This document shows, one piece after another, positions 36,596-45,656 of a stretch of 60,356 nucleotides of DNA. The translations under genes were made by a program, and so were the position numbers. Location: assembly GCA_902765025.1 (NCBI GenBank), contig CACWYC010000008.1, positions 1 to 60,356 of the forward strand, written 5' to 3'. How positions within the stretch are numbered: position 1 is the first letter of the stretch; each line of letters begins with the position of its first letter. The DNA is from Oscillospiraceae bacterium. Lineage in GTDB: Bacteria; Bacillota; Clostridia; Oscillospirales; Oscillospiraceae. The notes beneath the pieces were generated by a model. It worked only from the letters and a program-made list of their open reading frames with translations, did no database searches and had not been told where the DNA came from.

Positions 36596-39066
36596 AAGCA
36601 ATACGGCTGAAAACCGAGTATCTGACCGCCCCCCTGGGCATCGACATCCGGCAGCCCCGCCTCCAGTGGAACTGTGAGGGCGGGGTCAAGCAGACGGCCT
36701 ATCAGATCGTCACCGAAAAGTGGGACAGCGGCAGGGTGGAGAGCGCCTCCATGCGCGCCGTCTACCCCCTGCCCCTCCGCAGCCGGGAGCGGGTGCATTG
36801 GAAGATCCGCCTCTGGGATGAAAACGGCGCGGCAGGGGAGTGGACGGAGGCCCATTTTGAAATGGGGCTTCTGGAAAAGAGCGACTGGACGGCCCAATGG
36901 ATTACCGGCGACTATACGCCCAATAAGAAAGAGCGCTATCCGGTGGACTGCTTCCGCAAGGGCTTTGCCGTCGCCGGGGAGGTGCGCTCCGCCCGGCTGT
37001 ACGCCACCGCCTGCGGCCTCTATGAGGCTCGGCTCAACGGCGCCAAGGCGGGCCGCTTCTGCCTGGCCCCCGGCCATACCGACTACCGCAAACGTGTGCA
37101 GTACCAGACCTATGACGTGACAGCGCTGCTGCATGGCGGCGACAACGAGATCACCGTGGACCTGGCGGACGGCTGGTATCGCGGCAGCTGCGGCGCCTGG
37201 GGCCTCACCAACCAGTACGGCACGGAGACCAAGCTCCTCTGCCAGTTGGAGATCATCTACGCCGACGGCACACGCCAAGTGATCGCCACCGATGCCACCT
37301 GGCAGTGGTCCAACGACGGCCCCATCCGCTTTGCCGACAACAAGGACGGCGAGGTGGTGGAGTCGTGGCGCTCCCCCACCTACACCGGCGCCGCCCGCCT
37401 GACCGCCCACCCCATCACCCCCACCGCCGCCAATAACGTGCCCGTCACCGAGCATGAGACCTTCCACCCCACCGTCCTCACCACCCCCGGCGGCAGCACG
37501 GTGCTGGATTTCGGCCAGAACATGGCGGGCTTCATCGCCTTCCGCCTGCGGGCCAGGGCGGGGCAGCGGGTGTTCCTCCGCTTTGGCGAAATGCTGGATA
37601 AGGATGGCGAATTCACCCAGAAGAACATCCAGTGCGTGGGCAAACAAAAAACCTCCCCCCTGCAGCAGGTGGACTACCGCTGCCGGGAGGGGGAGAATGA
37701 CTATCAAACCCGCTTCGCCGTGTTCGGCTTCCGCTATGCGCTGCTGGAGACCGACGCCCCGTGGCAGCCGGAGGACTTCACCGCCATCGCCGTCTATTCC
37801 GACATGGCGGAGACGGGCCGCTTTGACAGCGCCAACGAATTGCTGAACCGCTTCGTAGCCGCCACCAAATGGTCCACCAAATCCAATTCTCTGGACGTGC
37901 CCACCGACTGCCCCACCCGGGAGCGCCACGGCTGGACCGGCGACGCCCAGATTTTCTTCGAGACGGCGTCCTGGCTCTTCGACTACGCCGCCTTTTCCCG
38001 GAAATACCTTAATGATGTGTTCGACTGGCAGCGCAAGGACGGGTGCCTTCCCCAGATCGCCCCCTACGGCGGCGTGGATTTTTACATGAACACCATGAAC
38101 GGCTCCGTAGGCTGGTCGGACGTGGGCATCCTCATGCCCTACCGCTTCTGGAAGCAATACGGCGACGAGACCATCTTGCGGCAGTATTATGACGGCATGG
38201 CCCGCTACGCCGCCTTCATGATCCGCCGGGTATCCCGGGACGGCGTGGTGCGCCGGGGCCAGAGCTACGGCGAGTGGGCGGAGCCGGCGGACGTGAAGCC
38301 CAACGACTGGAAGGACATGGTGCTGCCCCACCCCGAGGTCAGCACCGCCTACACCGCCTATGTGCTGCGCTGCATGGCGGAGGTGGCCCAGGCCCTGGGC
38401 AAGACGGCGGACGCGGCAAAATTCCGTTCTGTGTCCGAGAAATGCACCGCCGCCTACGGCAAAAAGTTCGGGCATGAGCTGGACACCGACCGCCAGGCTC
38501 TGCTGGTGCGGCCCCTGGCCTTCGGCCTGCTGGACGAGGCACAGACCGCCTTTGCGAAAAAGCGGCTGCTCCGGGCGCTGGACAACTACGGCTGGCGCCT
38601 GGGCACCGGCTTCCTCTCCACGCCGCTGATCCTGGATGTGCTCTCGGATATCGACATCGAGGCGGCCTACCGTCTGCTGGAAAACGAGGCAATGCCCGGC
38701 TGGCTCTTTATGCCCAAATCCGGGGCCACCACCATCTGGGAGAGCTGGGAGGGCACCGAGGCCCAGGGCGGCATCGCCAGCCTGAACCACTATTCCAAGG
38801 GCGCCGTGGTGGCGTGGCTGTTCCACACCATGTGCGGCATCCGGGTGGACGGGGAGAACCATTTCGCCATCGCGCCCCGCCCCGGCGGCCGTTTCACCTT
38901 TGCCAGGGCAAGCTATGACAGCGTCTACGGCACGGTGGAATCCGCCTGGCAGCGGACGGACGGCAAGGCGGTGTACACCGTCACCGTCCCCACCAACTGC
39001 ACCGCCACCGTCACCATCGACGGCAGAGAGCAGACCCTTTCCGCCGGCACCCACCGGCTGTCATAA
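36592..39066 (+). CDS. GH78 family alpha-L-rhamnosidase
   Basis: The 824-residue protein has the full GH78 layout: an N-terminal fibronectin-like domain ([16 protein letters not shown]), a carbohydrate-binding beta-sandwich ([20 protein letters not shown], then [13 protein letters not shown]), a middle beta-domain ([20 protein letters not shown]), the (alpha/alpha)6 barrel and a C-terminal beta-sandwich. The catalytic acid lies in [19 protein letters not shown] (Glu444). The conserved [12 protein letters not shown] segment is also present. There is no signal peptide, so it acts on imported glycosides. It is translationally coupled to the transporter. Confidence 0.93.
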   Translation: MKAIRLKTEYLTAPLGIDIRQPRLQWNCEGGVKQTAYQIVTEKWDSGRVESASMRAVYPLPLRSRERVHWKIRLWDENGAAGEWTEAHFEMGLLEKSDWTAQWITGDYTPNKKERYPVDCFRKGFAVAGEVRSARLYATACGLYEARLNGAKAGRFCLAPGHTDYRKRVQYQTYDVTALLHGGDNEITVDLADGWYRGSCGAWGLTNQYGTETKLLCQLEIIYADGTRQVIATDATWQWSNDGPIRFADNKDGEVVESWRSPTYTGAARLTAHPITPTAANNVPVTEHETFHPTVLTTPGGSTVLDFGQNMAGFIAFRLRARAGQRVFLRFGEMLDKDGEFTQKNIQCVGKQKTSPLQQVDYRCREGENDYQTRFAVFGFRYALLETDAPWQPEDFTAIAVYSDMAETGRFDSANELLNRFVAATKWSTKSNSLDVPTDCPTRERHGWTGDAQIFFETASWLFDYAAFSRKYLNDVFDWQRKDGCLPQIAPYGGVDFYMNTMNGSVGWSDVGILMPYRFWKQYGDETILRQYYDGMARYAAFMIRRVSRDGVVRRGQSYGEWAEPADVKPNDWKDMVLPHPEVSTAYTAYVLRCMAEVAQALGKTADAAKFRSVSEKCTAAYGKKFGHELDTDRQALLVRPLAFGLLDEAQTAFAKKRLLRALDNYGWRLGTGFLSTPLILDVLSDIDIEAAYRLLENEAMPGWLFMPKSGATTIWESWEGTEAQGGIASLNHYSKGAVVAWLFHTMCGIRVDGENHFAIAPRPGGRFTFARASYDSVYGTVESAWQRTDGKAVYTVTVPTNCTATVTIDGREQTLSAGTHRLS

Positions 39067-39088
39067 ACGGCAAAGCCAATAAATAATC

Positions 39089-39125
39089 GACACAGCACCT
39101 TGCCTGTTTGACAGGGTGCTGTGTC
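39089..39125. terminator. Hairpin between convergent GH78 and cbiL
   Basis: GACACAGCACC (39089-39099) pairs with 39115-39125 around a 15-nt loop, followed by AATTGTTCT. It is a plausible terminator for the GH78 operon. Confidence 0.6.
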
Positions 39126-39160
39126 AATTGTTCTGTTTGCCGGGGCCTATGCCCCGCGGC

Positions 39161-39850
39161 TCAATCGCGGCGCTCTTTTGCGATAACGAGGGAGAAATAC
39201 CCGGCCTCGTCGGGGATCTCCTCCACGCCGCGGTATACCTTTTCCGTCTCCATGCCGCCATTTTCCACGCAGACCGCGTCCCGCCCGCTCTGCCGCAGCA
39301 GTGCCTTCACCTCCGCCATGTGGCTGGCGGACTTCATCAGCACGTAGGTGCCGCGCCGGGAGAGAGGCTCCTCCGCCCTGTGTGCGGCGGGCACGATGTG
39401 CAGCGGCTCGTCCCACTCCGCCAGCGGCAGCCCCAGCCGTGCCGCCGCCGCGCAAAAGGAGGGAACGCCCGGTACCAGCGCCACCGTATAGCCGTCAGCC
39501 TCCAAAATGTGCTGGAGATAGCTGAACGTGCAGTAGATGGTGGGGTCTCCCAGCGTCAGGAACGCCACGTCCCGGCCCCGGTCCAGATACTGTTCCAGCA
39601 CCCGGGCGCCCCGGCGGTGCTGCTCCTCCAAAAGGGCCCGGTCCTTCACCATGGGCATGTAGACAGGCACCAGCTCCTTGTCCCGCAGCTCCGGCACCAT
39701 GGCGGCGGCGATCTGATAGGCCACCGACTCCTCCGCCACCTGCCCGGGCACGGCGATAACGCCGCACTCCCGGATAAGGCGGATGGCCTTCTGTGTCATC
39801 AGCTCCGGGTCGCCGGGCCCCACGCCCACGCCGTATGCAATGCCTCTCAT
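39161..39850 (-). CDS. cbiL: Precorrin-2 / cobalt-factor II C20-methyltransferase
   Basis: The product is 229 residues from ATG 39850. It has the tetrapyrrole methylase opening GVGVGPGDPELMTQKAIRLI, the SAM-binding LTLGDPTIYCTFSYL near residue 95 and VALVPGVPSFCAAAARLGLP near 120, matching CbiL/CobI. It methylates C-20 of the corrin precursor during cobalamin synthesis. No other cobalamin gene is in the window, and its start overlaps the end of the tetR gene by 4 nt, an odd context for a single B12 gene. Confidence 0.9.
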   Translation of the reverse strand: MRGIAYGVGVGPGDPELMTQKAIRLIRECGVIAVPGQVAEESVAYQIAAAMVPELRDKELVPVYMPMVKDRALLEEQHRRGARVLEQYLDRGRDVAFLTLGDPTIYCTFSYLQHILEADGYTVALVPGVPSFCAAAARLGLPLAEWDEPLHIVPAAHRAEEPLSRRGTYVLMKSASHMAEVKALLRQSGRDAVCVENGGMETEKVYRGVEEIPDEAGYFSLVIAKERRD

Positions 39851-40425
39851 GCGCGTCTCCTCCCAAACTCCCGTATTGCCAGATGGCAGTAGTGGCCCAG
39901 GTCGTCCAGCCGGCGGCCGAATTCCTCCGGGGTCATGCCGTGGTCGTTTTCCAGCCACCAGGCGATCACGCGCATGGAACCGGCAATGGCGTACTCGTAC
40001 ACAAAGGCCAGGTCGGCCCTGTTGTAGTCCGGGAACTCCTCCTGCCACTCGTCCAGCACGCTGCCACGGAAGGTGTCCTTGATCCGTTGCTGAAACCGTG
40101 GCGAGCCGTGGCTGCCCAGCAGCAGTGTGCTCAGCTCCCGGTGGCGGAACAGGCCCTCCAGCAGCCGCCCCAGCGACCCGGTGTCGGCCTGCTGCATATA
40201 GGGGTCAAACAGCCGCAGGTTATCCGTCAAAAACGCCTGCTCGATCTCTATCAGCACGTCGTTGGGCTCGCCGTAGTGCAGGTAAAAGGTGCCCCGGTTG
40301 ATGCCCGCCTGCTGGCACAGCTCTTTCACGGTGATTTTGCCGATCTCCTTCTCCCGCAGCAGCCCCACCATGGCGTCCCGCAGGGCCTTTTTGGTGTACT
40401 GCACCCGCGTATCCTCGTTTTTCAT
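39847..40425 (-). CDS. TetR/AcrR-family regulator
   Basis: The 192-residue protein starts at ATG 40425 (GGGGAGGG upstream). The N-terminal helix-turn-helix reads KEIGKITVKELCQQAGINRG followed by TFYLHYGEPNDVLIEIE. The C-terminal 130 residues are the helical ligand-binding/dimer domain of the TetR_C_33-like type. Its stop overlaps the cbiL start. It may repress itself and cbiL, or the remnant transporter on the other side. Confidence 0.9.
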   Translation of the reverse strand: MKNEDTRVQYTKKALRDAMVGLLREKEIGKITVKELCQQAGINRGTFYLHYGEPNDVLIEIEQAFLTDNLRLFDPYMQQADTGSLGRLLEGLFRHRELSTLLLGSHGSPRFQQRIKDTFRGSVLDEWQEEFPDYNRADLAFVYEYAIAGSMRVIAWWLENDHGMTPEEFGRRLDDLGHYCHLAIREFGRRRA

Positions 40426-40611
40426 GGCGCGCCCTCCCCAAATAATCAACACAAATCAACATTCTGTTCAGTAACTATCACTGCGATGAAATCTGCCTAT
40501 TGAACACGGTGTTTGGTAAGTATTATAGTATTTTCACCGAGAAATGCAAGTGTGTTTATGCAGAACCCACGAAAATGGGTGATGCGGACGCAAAAAGAAA
40601 GGAGAATCCCC

Positions 40612-40795
40612 ATGGCAAAGAGAGAGAAACTGACTGAAAAGGGCGTGCCTTACGGCGCCCGGCAGCGCATGCCCATCTGGTACGGCGCGGTATGATCCAC
40701 CCGCGGCATTGCGGCGGCCATCAACGTAGTGCTGGTGGTCTACGTCACCTTTTACAGCACAGACCTGCTCGGCCTGAATCCCGCCATTTTCCCGA
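40612..40795 (+). pseudogene. Truncated GPH transporter remnant
   Basis: From ATG 40612 (AAAGGAG upstream) the frame reads 27 codons of a GPH-type N-terminus (ending RQRMPIWYGAV), hits TGA at 40693-40695, then continues in the same frame with TRGIAAAINVVLVVYVTFY and STDLLGLNPA before homology ends near 40795. It is a premature stop followed by a large deletion; the rest of the transporter is absent. It probably once served the GH2 operon that follows. Confidence 0.75.
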
Positions 40796-40816
40796 CATCT
40801 CGCGCCGGATTGCTTC

Positions 40817-40845
40817 TTGCGTCGAGGCGCGTTTTGTGCCATAAT
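40817..40845 (+). promoter_or_regulatory. Candidate promoter of the GH2-kinase-araD operon
   Basis: TTGCGT (40817-40822), a 17-bp spacer and CATAAT (40840-40845) lie 53 nt before the GH2 ATG, just downstream of the transporter remnant. Confidence 0.5.
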
Positions 40846-40897
40846 TTCAATGACGAATTGTGGGTTTATCAGCCACGTAAAAAAAGGAGATGCCACC

Positions 40898-43192
40898 ATG
40901 AAAACCATTTCTTTCAACGATTGCTGGCGCTGCAACGGCGCACCCGTCACCCTGCCCCACGACGCCCAGATCACGGAAAAGCGGACCGCCGATTCCACCG
41001 GCGGCCACGGCTACTTCCCCGGCGGCGTTTACACCTACGAAAAGACCTTCACCGCCCCCGCCGATTGGGAGGGTAAGGAGATTCTGGTGGAGTTCGAGGG
41101 CGTGTATAAAAACGCCACCGTCTCCCTCAACGGCCGTGAGCTGTATTTCCACCCCTACGGCTACACCGGCTTCACCGTTGCCCTGGAGGGCCTCGCCATC
41201 GGCGGTGAGAACACCCTCACCGTGGTGGCGGACAACAGCAAGCTGCCCAACTCCCGGTGGTATACCGGCGCCGGCATCTACCGCCCCGTGTGGCTCCACG
41301 TCTGCGAAAAGAACGGCCTGCGCCCCGGCTGCGTCCATATCACCACCGTGTCCATCGCCCCGGCGGTGGTCCGCGTCCAGGCCCCCATCGCCGTCAAGGC
41401 GGAGGTAGCGGGCGTCACCGGCCAGGGCACCGACTTCACCCTCACCATCCCCGACGCCAGGCTGTGGAGCGCCAAGGCGCCCAACCTCTACACCGCCCAC
41501 ATCACCGCCGGCGCCGAGGAGACGGACGTCACCTTCGGCATCCGCAAGATCACCTGGTCCAACTCGGGCCTGTTCATCAACGGCAAAAGCACCCTGCTCC
41601 GGGGCGGCTGCGTCCATCACGACAGCGGCATCCTGGGCGCCGCCACCTATGACGAGAGCGAGTACCGCCGCGTCCGCATCCTGAAGGAAAACGGCTTCAA
41701 CGCCATCCGTTCCAGCCATAACCCCTCCTCCCAGGCCCTGCTGGAGGCCTGCGACAGGCTGGGCATGTACGTCATGGACGAGTCCTTCGACATGTGGTAT
41801 AACCGCAAGAATCCCAACGACTACGGCCTGGACTTCGAGCAGTGGTGGGATAAGGACACCGCCGCCATGGTGGAAAAGGACTTCAACCATCCCTCCGTCA
41901 TCCTATACTCCATCGGCAACGAGGTGGCGGAGCCCGCCCAGGCCAAGGGCCTGGACTACGGCAAGAAGATGATCGCCCTGTGCCACCGGCTGGACCCCTC
42001 CCGCCCTGTCACCTGCGGCGCCAATCTTATGATCATCGGCAACGCCGCCAAGGGGAAGGGCCTGTACCAGGACGGCCAGCAGACCACCGGCGCCGGCAAG
42101 GGCAAGGCGGAAAAGGAGGGGCAAAACGCCTCCCTCATGTTCAACATGATCGCCTCCTTCGTGGGCCCCGGCATGAATAAGGCGGGCAATTCCAAGAAGG
42201 TGGACGCCGTCACCACCCCCTTCCTGGACGCTCTGGACATCGCGGGCTATAACTACGCCTCCGGCCGCTACCCCCTGGAGGGCAAGGCCCATCCCAGCCG
42301 CCTGGTGTTCGGCTCCGAGACCTTCCCCCAGGACATCTATAAGAACTGGAAGATGGTGGAGAAGTACCCCTATCTGGTGGGCGACTTCATGTGGACCTCC
42401 TGGGACTACCTGGGCGAGGCGGGCATCGGCGCCTGGAGCTACACCGGCGGCATGCCCTTCAACCGGCCCTATCCCTGGCTGCTGGCAGGCGCCGGCGTCA
42501 TCGACATCCTGGGCAACCCCGATGGCTCCTGCCGATATGCCGCCACCGTCTGGGGCAAGGCGGGCAATCCCGTCATCGCCGTCCGCCCGGTGAACCACCC
42601 CGGCGTCCGGGTCAGCAAGTCCGTCTGGCGGGGCACCAACGCCATCCTCTCCTGGGCCTGGGCGGGCTGCACCGGCAACAAGGCGGAGGTGGAGGTGTAT
42701 GCCGACGCCGCCGCGGTGGAGCTGCTCTTAAACGGCAAATCCCTGGGCCGCAAGACCATTAAGGAATGCAAGGCCCTGTTCAAGACCAAATACGCCCCCG
42801 GCACCCTCACCGCCGTGGCCTACGACGACAGCGGCCGTGAGACGGGCCGCAGCCAGCTCACCTCCGCCGCCGACACGCTGCGTATCGCTCTCCGCCCGGA
42901 GAAGCAGGAGGTCAAGCCCGGCGAAATCGTCTATATCCCCGTGAACATCGAGGATGAAAACGGCGTGGTGGAGTCCAACGGCGACCGCAGGCTGACCGTC
43001 ACCGCAGAGGGCGGCGAGCTGCTGGCCTTCGGCTCTGCCAACCCCTGCACGGAGGAGCAGTACCACACCGGTACCTTCACCACCTACTACGGCCGCGCCC
43101 TGGCCATCGTCCGGGCAGGGGAGAGCGGCGCCGTGACCATCACCGCCACCGACGGCAAGGAGACCGCCACCGTCTCCGTCGCCATTGCATAA
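40898..43192 (+). CDS. GH2 family glycosidase (beta-galactosidase-like)
   Basis: The product is 764 residues from ATG 40898 (AAAGGAG upstream). It has an N-terminal sugar-binding beta-sandwich (GGVYTYEKTFTAPADWEGKE), an immunoglobulin-like domain, and a TIM barrel with LLRGGCVHHDSGILGAATYD and IRSSHNPSSQALLEACDRLG. The acid/base is Glu342 in SIGNEV and the likely nucleophile is Glu474 in FGSETFP. A C-terminal Ig-like domain follows (VEVYADAAAVELLLNGKSLG). There is no signal peptide. The family includes beta-galactosidases, beta-glucuronidases and alpha-L-arabinopyranosidase-type activities; linkage to araD makes a pentoside possible. Confidence 0.9.
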   Translation: MKTISFNDCWRCNGAPVTLPHDAQITEKRTADSTGGHGYFPGGVYTYEKTFTAPADWEGKEILVEFEGVYKNATVSLNGRELYFHPYGYTGFTVALEGLAIGGENTLTVVADNSKLPNSRWYTGAGIYRPVWLHVCEKNGLRPGCVHITTVSIAPAVVRVQAPIAVKAEVAGVTGQGTDFTLTIPDARLWSAKAPNLYTAHITAGAEETDVTFGIRKITWSNSGLFINGKSTLLRGGCVHHDSGILGAATYDESEYRRVRILKENGFNAIRSSHNPSSQALLEACDRLGMYVMDESFDMWYNRKNPNDYGLDFEQWWDKDTAAMVEKDFNHPSVILYSIGNEVAEPAQAKGLDYGKKMIALCHRLDPSRPVTCGANLMIIGNAAKGKGLYQDGQQTTGAGKGKAEKEGQNASLMFNMIASFVGPGMNKAGNSKKVDAVTTPFLDALDIAGYNYASGRYPLEGKAHPSRLVFGSETFPQDIYKNWKMVEKYPYLVGDFMWTSWDYLGEAGIGAWSYTGGMPFNRPYPWLLAGAGVIDILGNPDGSCRYAATVWGKAGNPVIAVRPVNHPGVRVSKSVWRGTNAILSWAWAGCTGNKAEVEVYADAAAVELLLNGKSLGRKTIKECKALFKTKYAPGTLTAVAYDDSGRETGRSQLTSAADTLRIALRPEKQEVKPGEIVYIPVNIEDENGVVESNGDRRLTVTAEGGELLAFGSANPCTEEQYHTGTFTTYYGRALAIVRAGESGAVTITATDGKETATVSVAIA

Positions 43193-43273
43193 AAAGGGAT
43201 TCGGCGGCGCTCCACGGCAAAGCGGATTCGCTGCCATCGGAAGATATTGTTAATGAATGAGGTAGAAAATAGG

Positions 43274-44827
43274 ATGGATTTGACAAAAACCGCGCTGGGT
43301 ATCGAGCTGGGCTCTACCCGCATCAAGGCCGTGCTCATTGACGAGCGTCACCTCCCCATCGCCCAGGGTGATTTCGAGTGGGAGAATCAGCTTGAGGACG
43401 GCGTCTGGACGTACTCCATGGACATGGTGCACACCGGCTTGCAGACCTGCTTTGCCAAGTTGAAAGCCGATGTGAAAGCCAAGTTCGGCGTGGCCCTCAC
43501 CACCGTAGGCGCCATCGGCGTCAGCGCCATGATGCACGGCTACCTGCCCTTTGGTAAGGACGGCCGCCAGCTTGCCCCGTTCCGCACCTGGCGCAACACC
43601 ATCACCGGCCCGGCGGCGGAGAAGTTGACCGCCCTCTTCGGCTTCAATATCCCCCAGCGCTGGAGCATCGCCCACCTGTACCAGGCCATTCTGAACGGCG
43701 AGGCACACGTGAAAGACATCGCCTATCTCACCACTCTGGCGGGCTATATCCACTGGCAGCTCACCGGGGAAAAGGTGATGGGCGTGGGGGAGGCCAGCGG
43801 CATGTTCCCCATCGACAGCGCCCGCTGCGACTATGACGAGACCATGGTGCAGAAGTTCAACGCCCTGACGGGCATTGCGCTGCGTGATATTCTCCCCAAG
43901 GTGCTGACAGCGGGGGAGAAGGGCGGCACGCTGACGGAGACCGGCGCCCGGTTCCTGGACCCCTCCGGCACCCTGCGTCCCGGCGTCCCGGTCGCCCCCT
44001 GCGAGGGCGACGCCGGCACCGGCATGGCGGCCACCAACTCCGTCCGTCCCCGCACGGGCAACGTGTCCGCCGGCACCTCCGACTTCGCCATGATCGTCAC
44101 CGAGAAGCCCCTGGGCGTCCACCGGGAGATCGACATGGTCACCACCCCCGACGGCGCGGCGGTGGCTATGGTACACTGCAACAACTGCACCAGCGATATC
44201 AACGCCTGGGTGAATCTCTTTGCCGAGTATGGGGAGATGATGGGCCTCTCCGTCAATAAAGGCGATCTCTTCACCCGCCTGTTCCAAAAGGCATTGGAGG
44301 GCGACAGCGACTGCGGCGGCCTTTTGAGCTTCAACTATTTCTCCGGCGAGGGCGTCACGGATCTGGATGAGGGCCGGCCCCTCTTCGCCCGCACCCCCAA
44401 TGCCCGCTTCACCCTGGCCAACTTTATGCGCACTCATCTCCTGTCCGCCCTGGCCACGCTGAAAATCGGCCTGGACATTCTCACCCAGACCGAGCAGGTG
44501 GCCATCGACAAGCTGTATGGCCACGGCGGCTTCTTCAAGACCCCCGAGGTGGGCCAGCGGCTGCTGTCCGCCGCCGTTGGCGCCCCCGTGTCCGTCATGG
44601 AGACGGCGGGGGAGGGCGGCCCCTACGGCATGGCCCTGCTGGCGGCCTACATGCTGTGGAAGGACGATAATGAGACCCTGGCGGACTATCTGGACAATAA
44701 GGTGTTCGCCTCCGCCAGGTCTGCCACGCTGCTGGCGGAGCCCTCGGATATTGAAGGCTTCTCCGCCTTCCTCGCCCGCTATAAAAAGGCCATGCCTATG
44801 GAAAAATGCGCCACGGAGGTACTGTGA
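43274..44827 (+). CDS. FGGY-family carbohydrate kinase, probable ribulokinase
   Basis: The 517-residue kinase starts at ATG 43274 (GAGGTAG upstream); ATG 43253 is an alternative. The N-terminal ATPase fold begins [18 protein letters not shown], followed by [20 protein letters not shown] and the substrate-region segment [12 protein letters not shown]. The C-terminal half has [13 protein letters not shown] and [19 protein letters not shown]. Because L-ribulose-5-phosphate 4-epimerase follows after 2 nt, L-ribulose is the likely substrate, though L-xylulose or D-xylulose cannot be excluded. No isomerase gene is nearby. Confidence 0.85.
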   Translation: MDLTKTALGIELGSTRIKAVLIDERHLPIAQGDFEWENQLEDGVWTYSMDMVHTGLQTCFAKLKADVKAKFGVALTTVGAIGVSAMMHGYLPFGKDGRQLAPFRTWRNTITGPAAEKLTALFGFNIPQRWSIAHLYQAILNGEAHVKDIAYLTTLAGYIHWQLTGEKVMGVGEASGMFPIDSARCDYDETMVQKFNALTGIALRDILPKVLTAGEKGGTLTETGARFLDPSGTLRPGVPVAPCEGDAGTGMAATNSVRPRTGNVSAGTSDFAMIVTEKPLGVHREIDMVTTPDGAAVAMVHCNNCTSDINAWVNLFAEYGEMMGLSVNKGDLFTRLFQKALEGDSDCGGLLSFNYFSGEGVTDLDEGRPLFARTPNARFTLANFMRTHLLSALATLKIGLDILTQTEQVAIDKLYGHGGFFKTPEVGQRLLSAAVGAPVSVMETAGEGGPYGMALLAAYMLWKDDNETLADYLDNKVFASARSATLLAEPSDIEGFSAFLARYKKAMPMEKCATEVL

Positions 44828-44829
44828 TC

Positions 44830-45525
44830 ATGCTGGAAGAACTGAAGAAAATCGTCTGCGACGCCAATTTAGAGCTGCCCCGCTACGGCCTCGTCACCTT
44901 CACCTGGGGCAACGTCTCCGCCATCGACCGCCAAAGTGGTCTCGTGGTCATTAAGCCCTCCGGCGTGCCCTACGAGGGCATGACCGCCGAGGATATGGTG
45001 GTGGTGGACCTGGACGGCAAGGTGGTGGAGGGCAAGTGGCGCCCCAGCAGCGACACCGCCACCCATGTGGAGCTGTATAAGGCGTTCCCCAGCATCGGCG
45101 GCGTGGTGCACACCCATTCCTCCTACGCCACCTCCTGGGCCCAGGCCGGGCGGGACATCCCCTGCTACGGCACCACCCACGCCGACTACTATTACGGCGA
45201 CATCCCCTGCCTGCGCTGCCTGACGAAAGAGAAAATCGAGGACGCCTACGAGCGCAACACCGGCCTTCTCATTGTCAGCGAGTTTGCCCGCCTGGGCAAG
45301 GACCCCGCCGCCATCCCCGGCTGCCTGTGCAAGAACCACGGCCCCTTCGCCTGGGGCAAGGACGCCATGGAGGCTGTCCATAACGCGGTGGTGCTGGAGG
45401 AGGTGGCCAAGATGGCCTACCGCTGTGAGACCATCAACCCCCAGGTCAGGCCCGCCCCCCAGGAGCTGCAGGACAAGCACTACCTCCGCAAGCACGGCAA
45501 AAACGCGTATTATGGTCAAAAATAG
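44830..45525 (+). CDS. araD: L-ribulose-5-phosphate 4-epimerase
   Basis: The 231-residue class II aldolase/epimerase starts at ATG 44830 (GGAGG upstream). It has the substrate loops TWGNVSAID and [10 protein letters not shown], the zinc-binding [16 protein letters not shown] (His pair near residues 95-97), the AraD signature [13 protein letters not shown] and the third zinc His in [11 protein letters not shown]. It converts L-ribulose 5-phosphate to D-xylulose 5-phosphate, feeding arabinose into the pentose phosphate route. It is coupled to the kinase upstream. Confidence 0.95.
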   Translation: MLEELKKIVCDANLELPRYGLVTFTWGNVSAIDRQSGLVVIKPSGVPYEGMTAEDMVVVDLDGKVVEGKWRPSSDTATHVELYKAFPSIGGVVHTHSSYATSWAQAGRDIPCYGTTHADYYYGDIPCLRCLTKEKIEDAYERNTGLLIVSEFARLGKDPAAIPGCLCKNHGPFAWGKDAMEAVHNAVVLEEVAKMAYRCETINPQVRPAPQELQDKHYLRKHGKNAYYGQK

Positions 45526-45533
45526 TGAATCTT

Positions 45534-45567
45534 TTGAATAAATCGATGGACTATTTTATGATAAAAT
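45534..45567 (+). promoter_or_regulatory. Promoter with overlapping palindrome before the GH106-like gene
   Basis: TTGAAT (45534-45539), a 17-bp spacer and TATGAT (45557-45562) form a good promoter. A perfect 15-bp palindrome, ATTTTATGATAAAAT (45553-45567), covers the -10 box and could be an operator. A further 7-bp inverted repeat lies in the leader at 45595-45612. Confidence 0.6.
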
Positions 45568-45656
45568 GATACTGTTTTTTATGGGTATTTGAGGAATTTT
45601 CCCTCGAAAATTGCCCTATCCCTTTCCTATTCCATGATAAAAGGAGGCACCTGTCC

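Noticed and set aside
40693..40695. In-frame TGA as a selenocysteine codon
   Set aside because: GPH transporters are not selenoproteins, no suitable downstream hairpin was seen, and the homology ends soon after, so a pseudogene is simpler.
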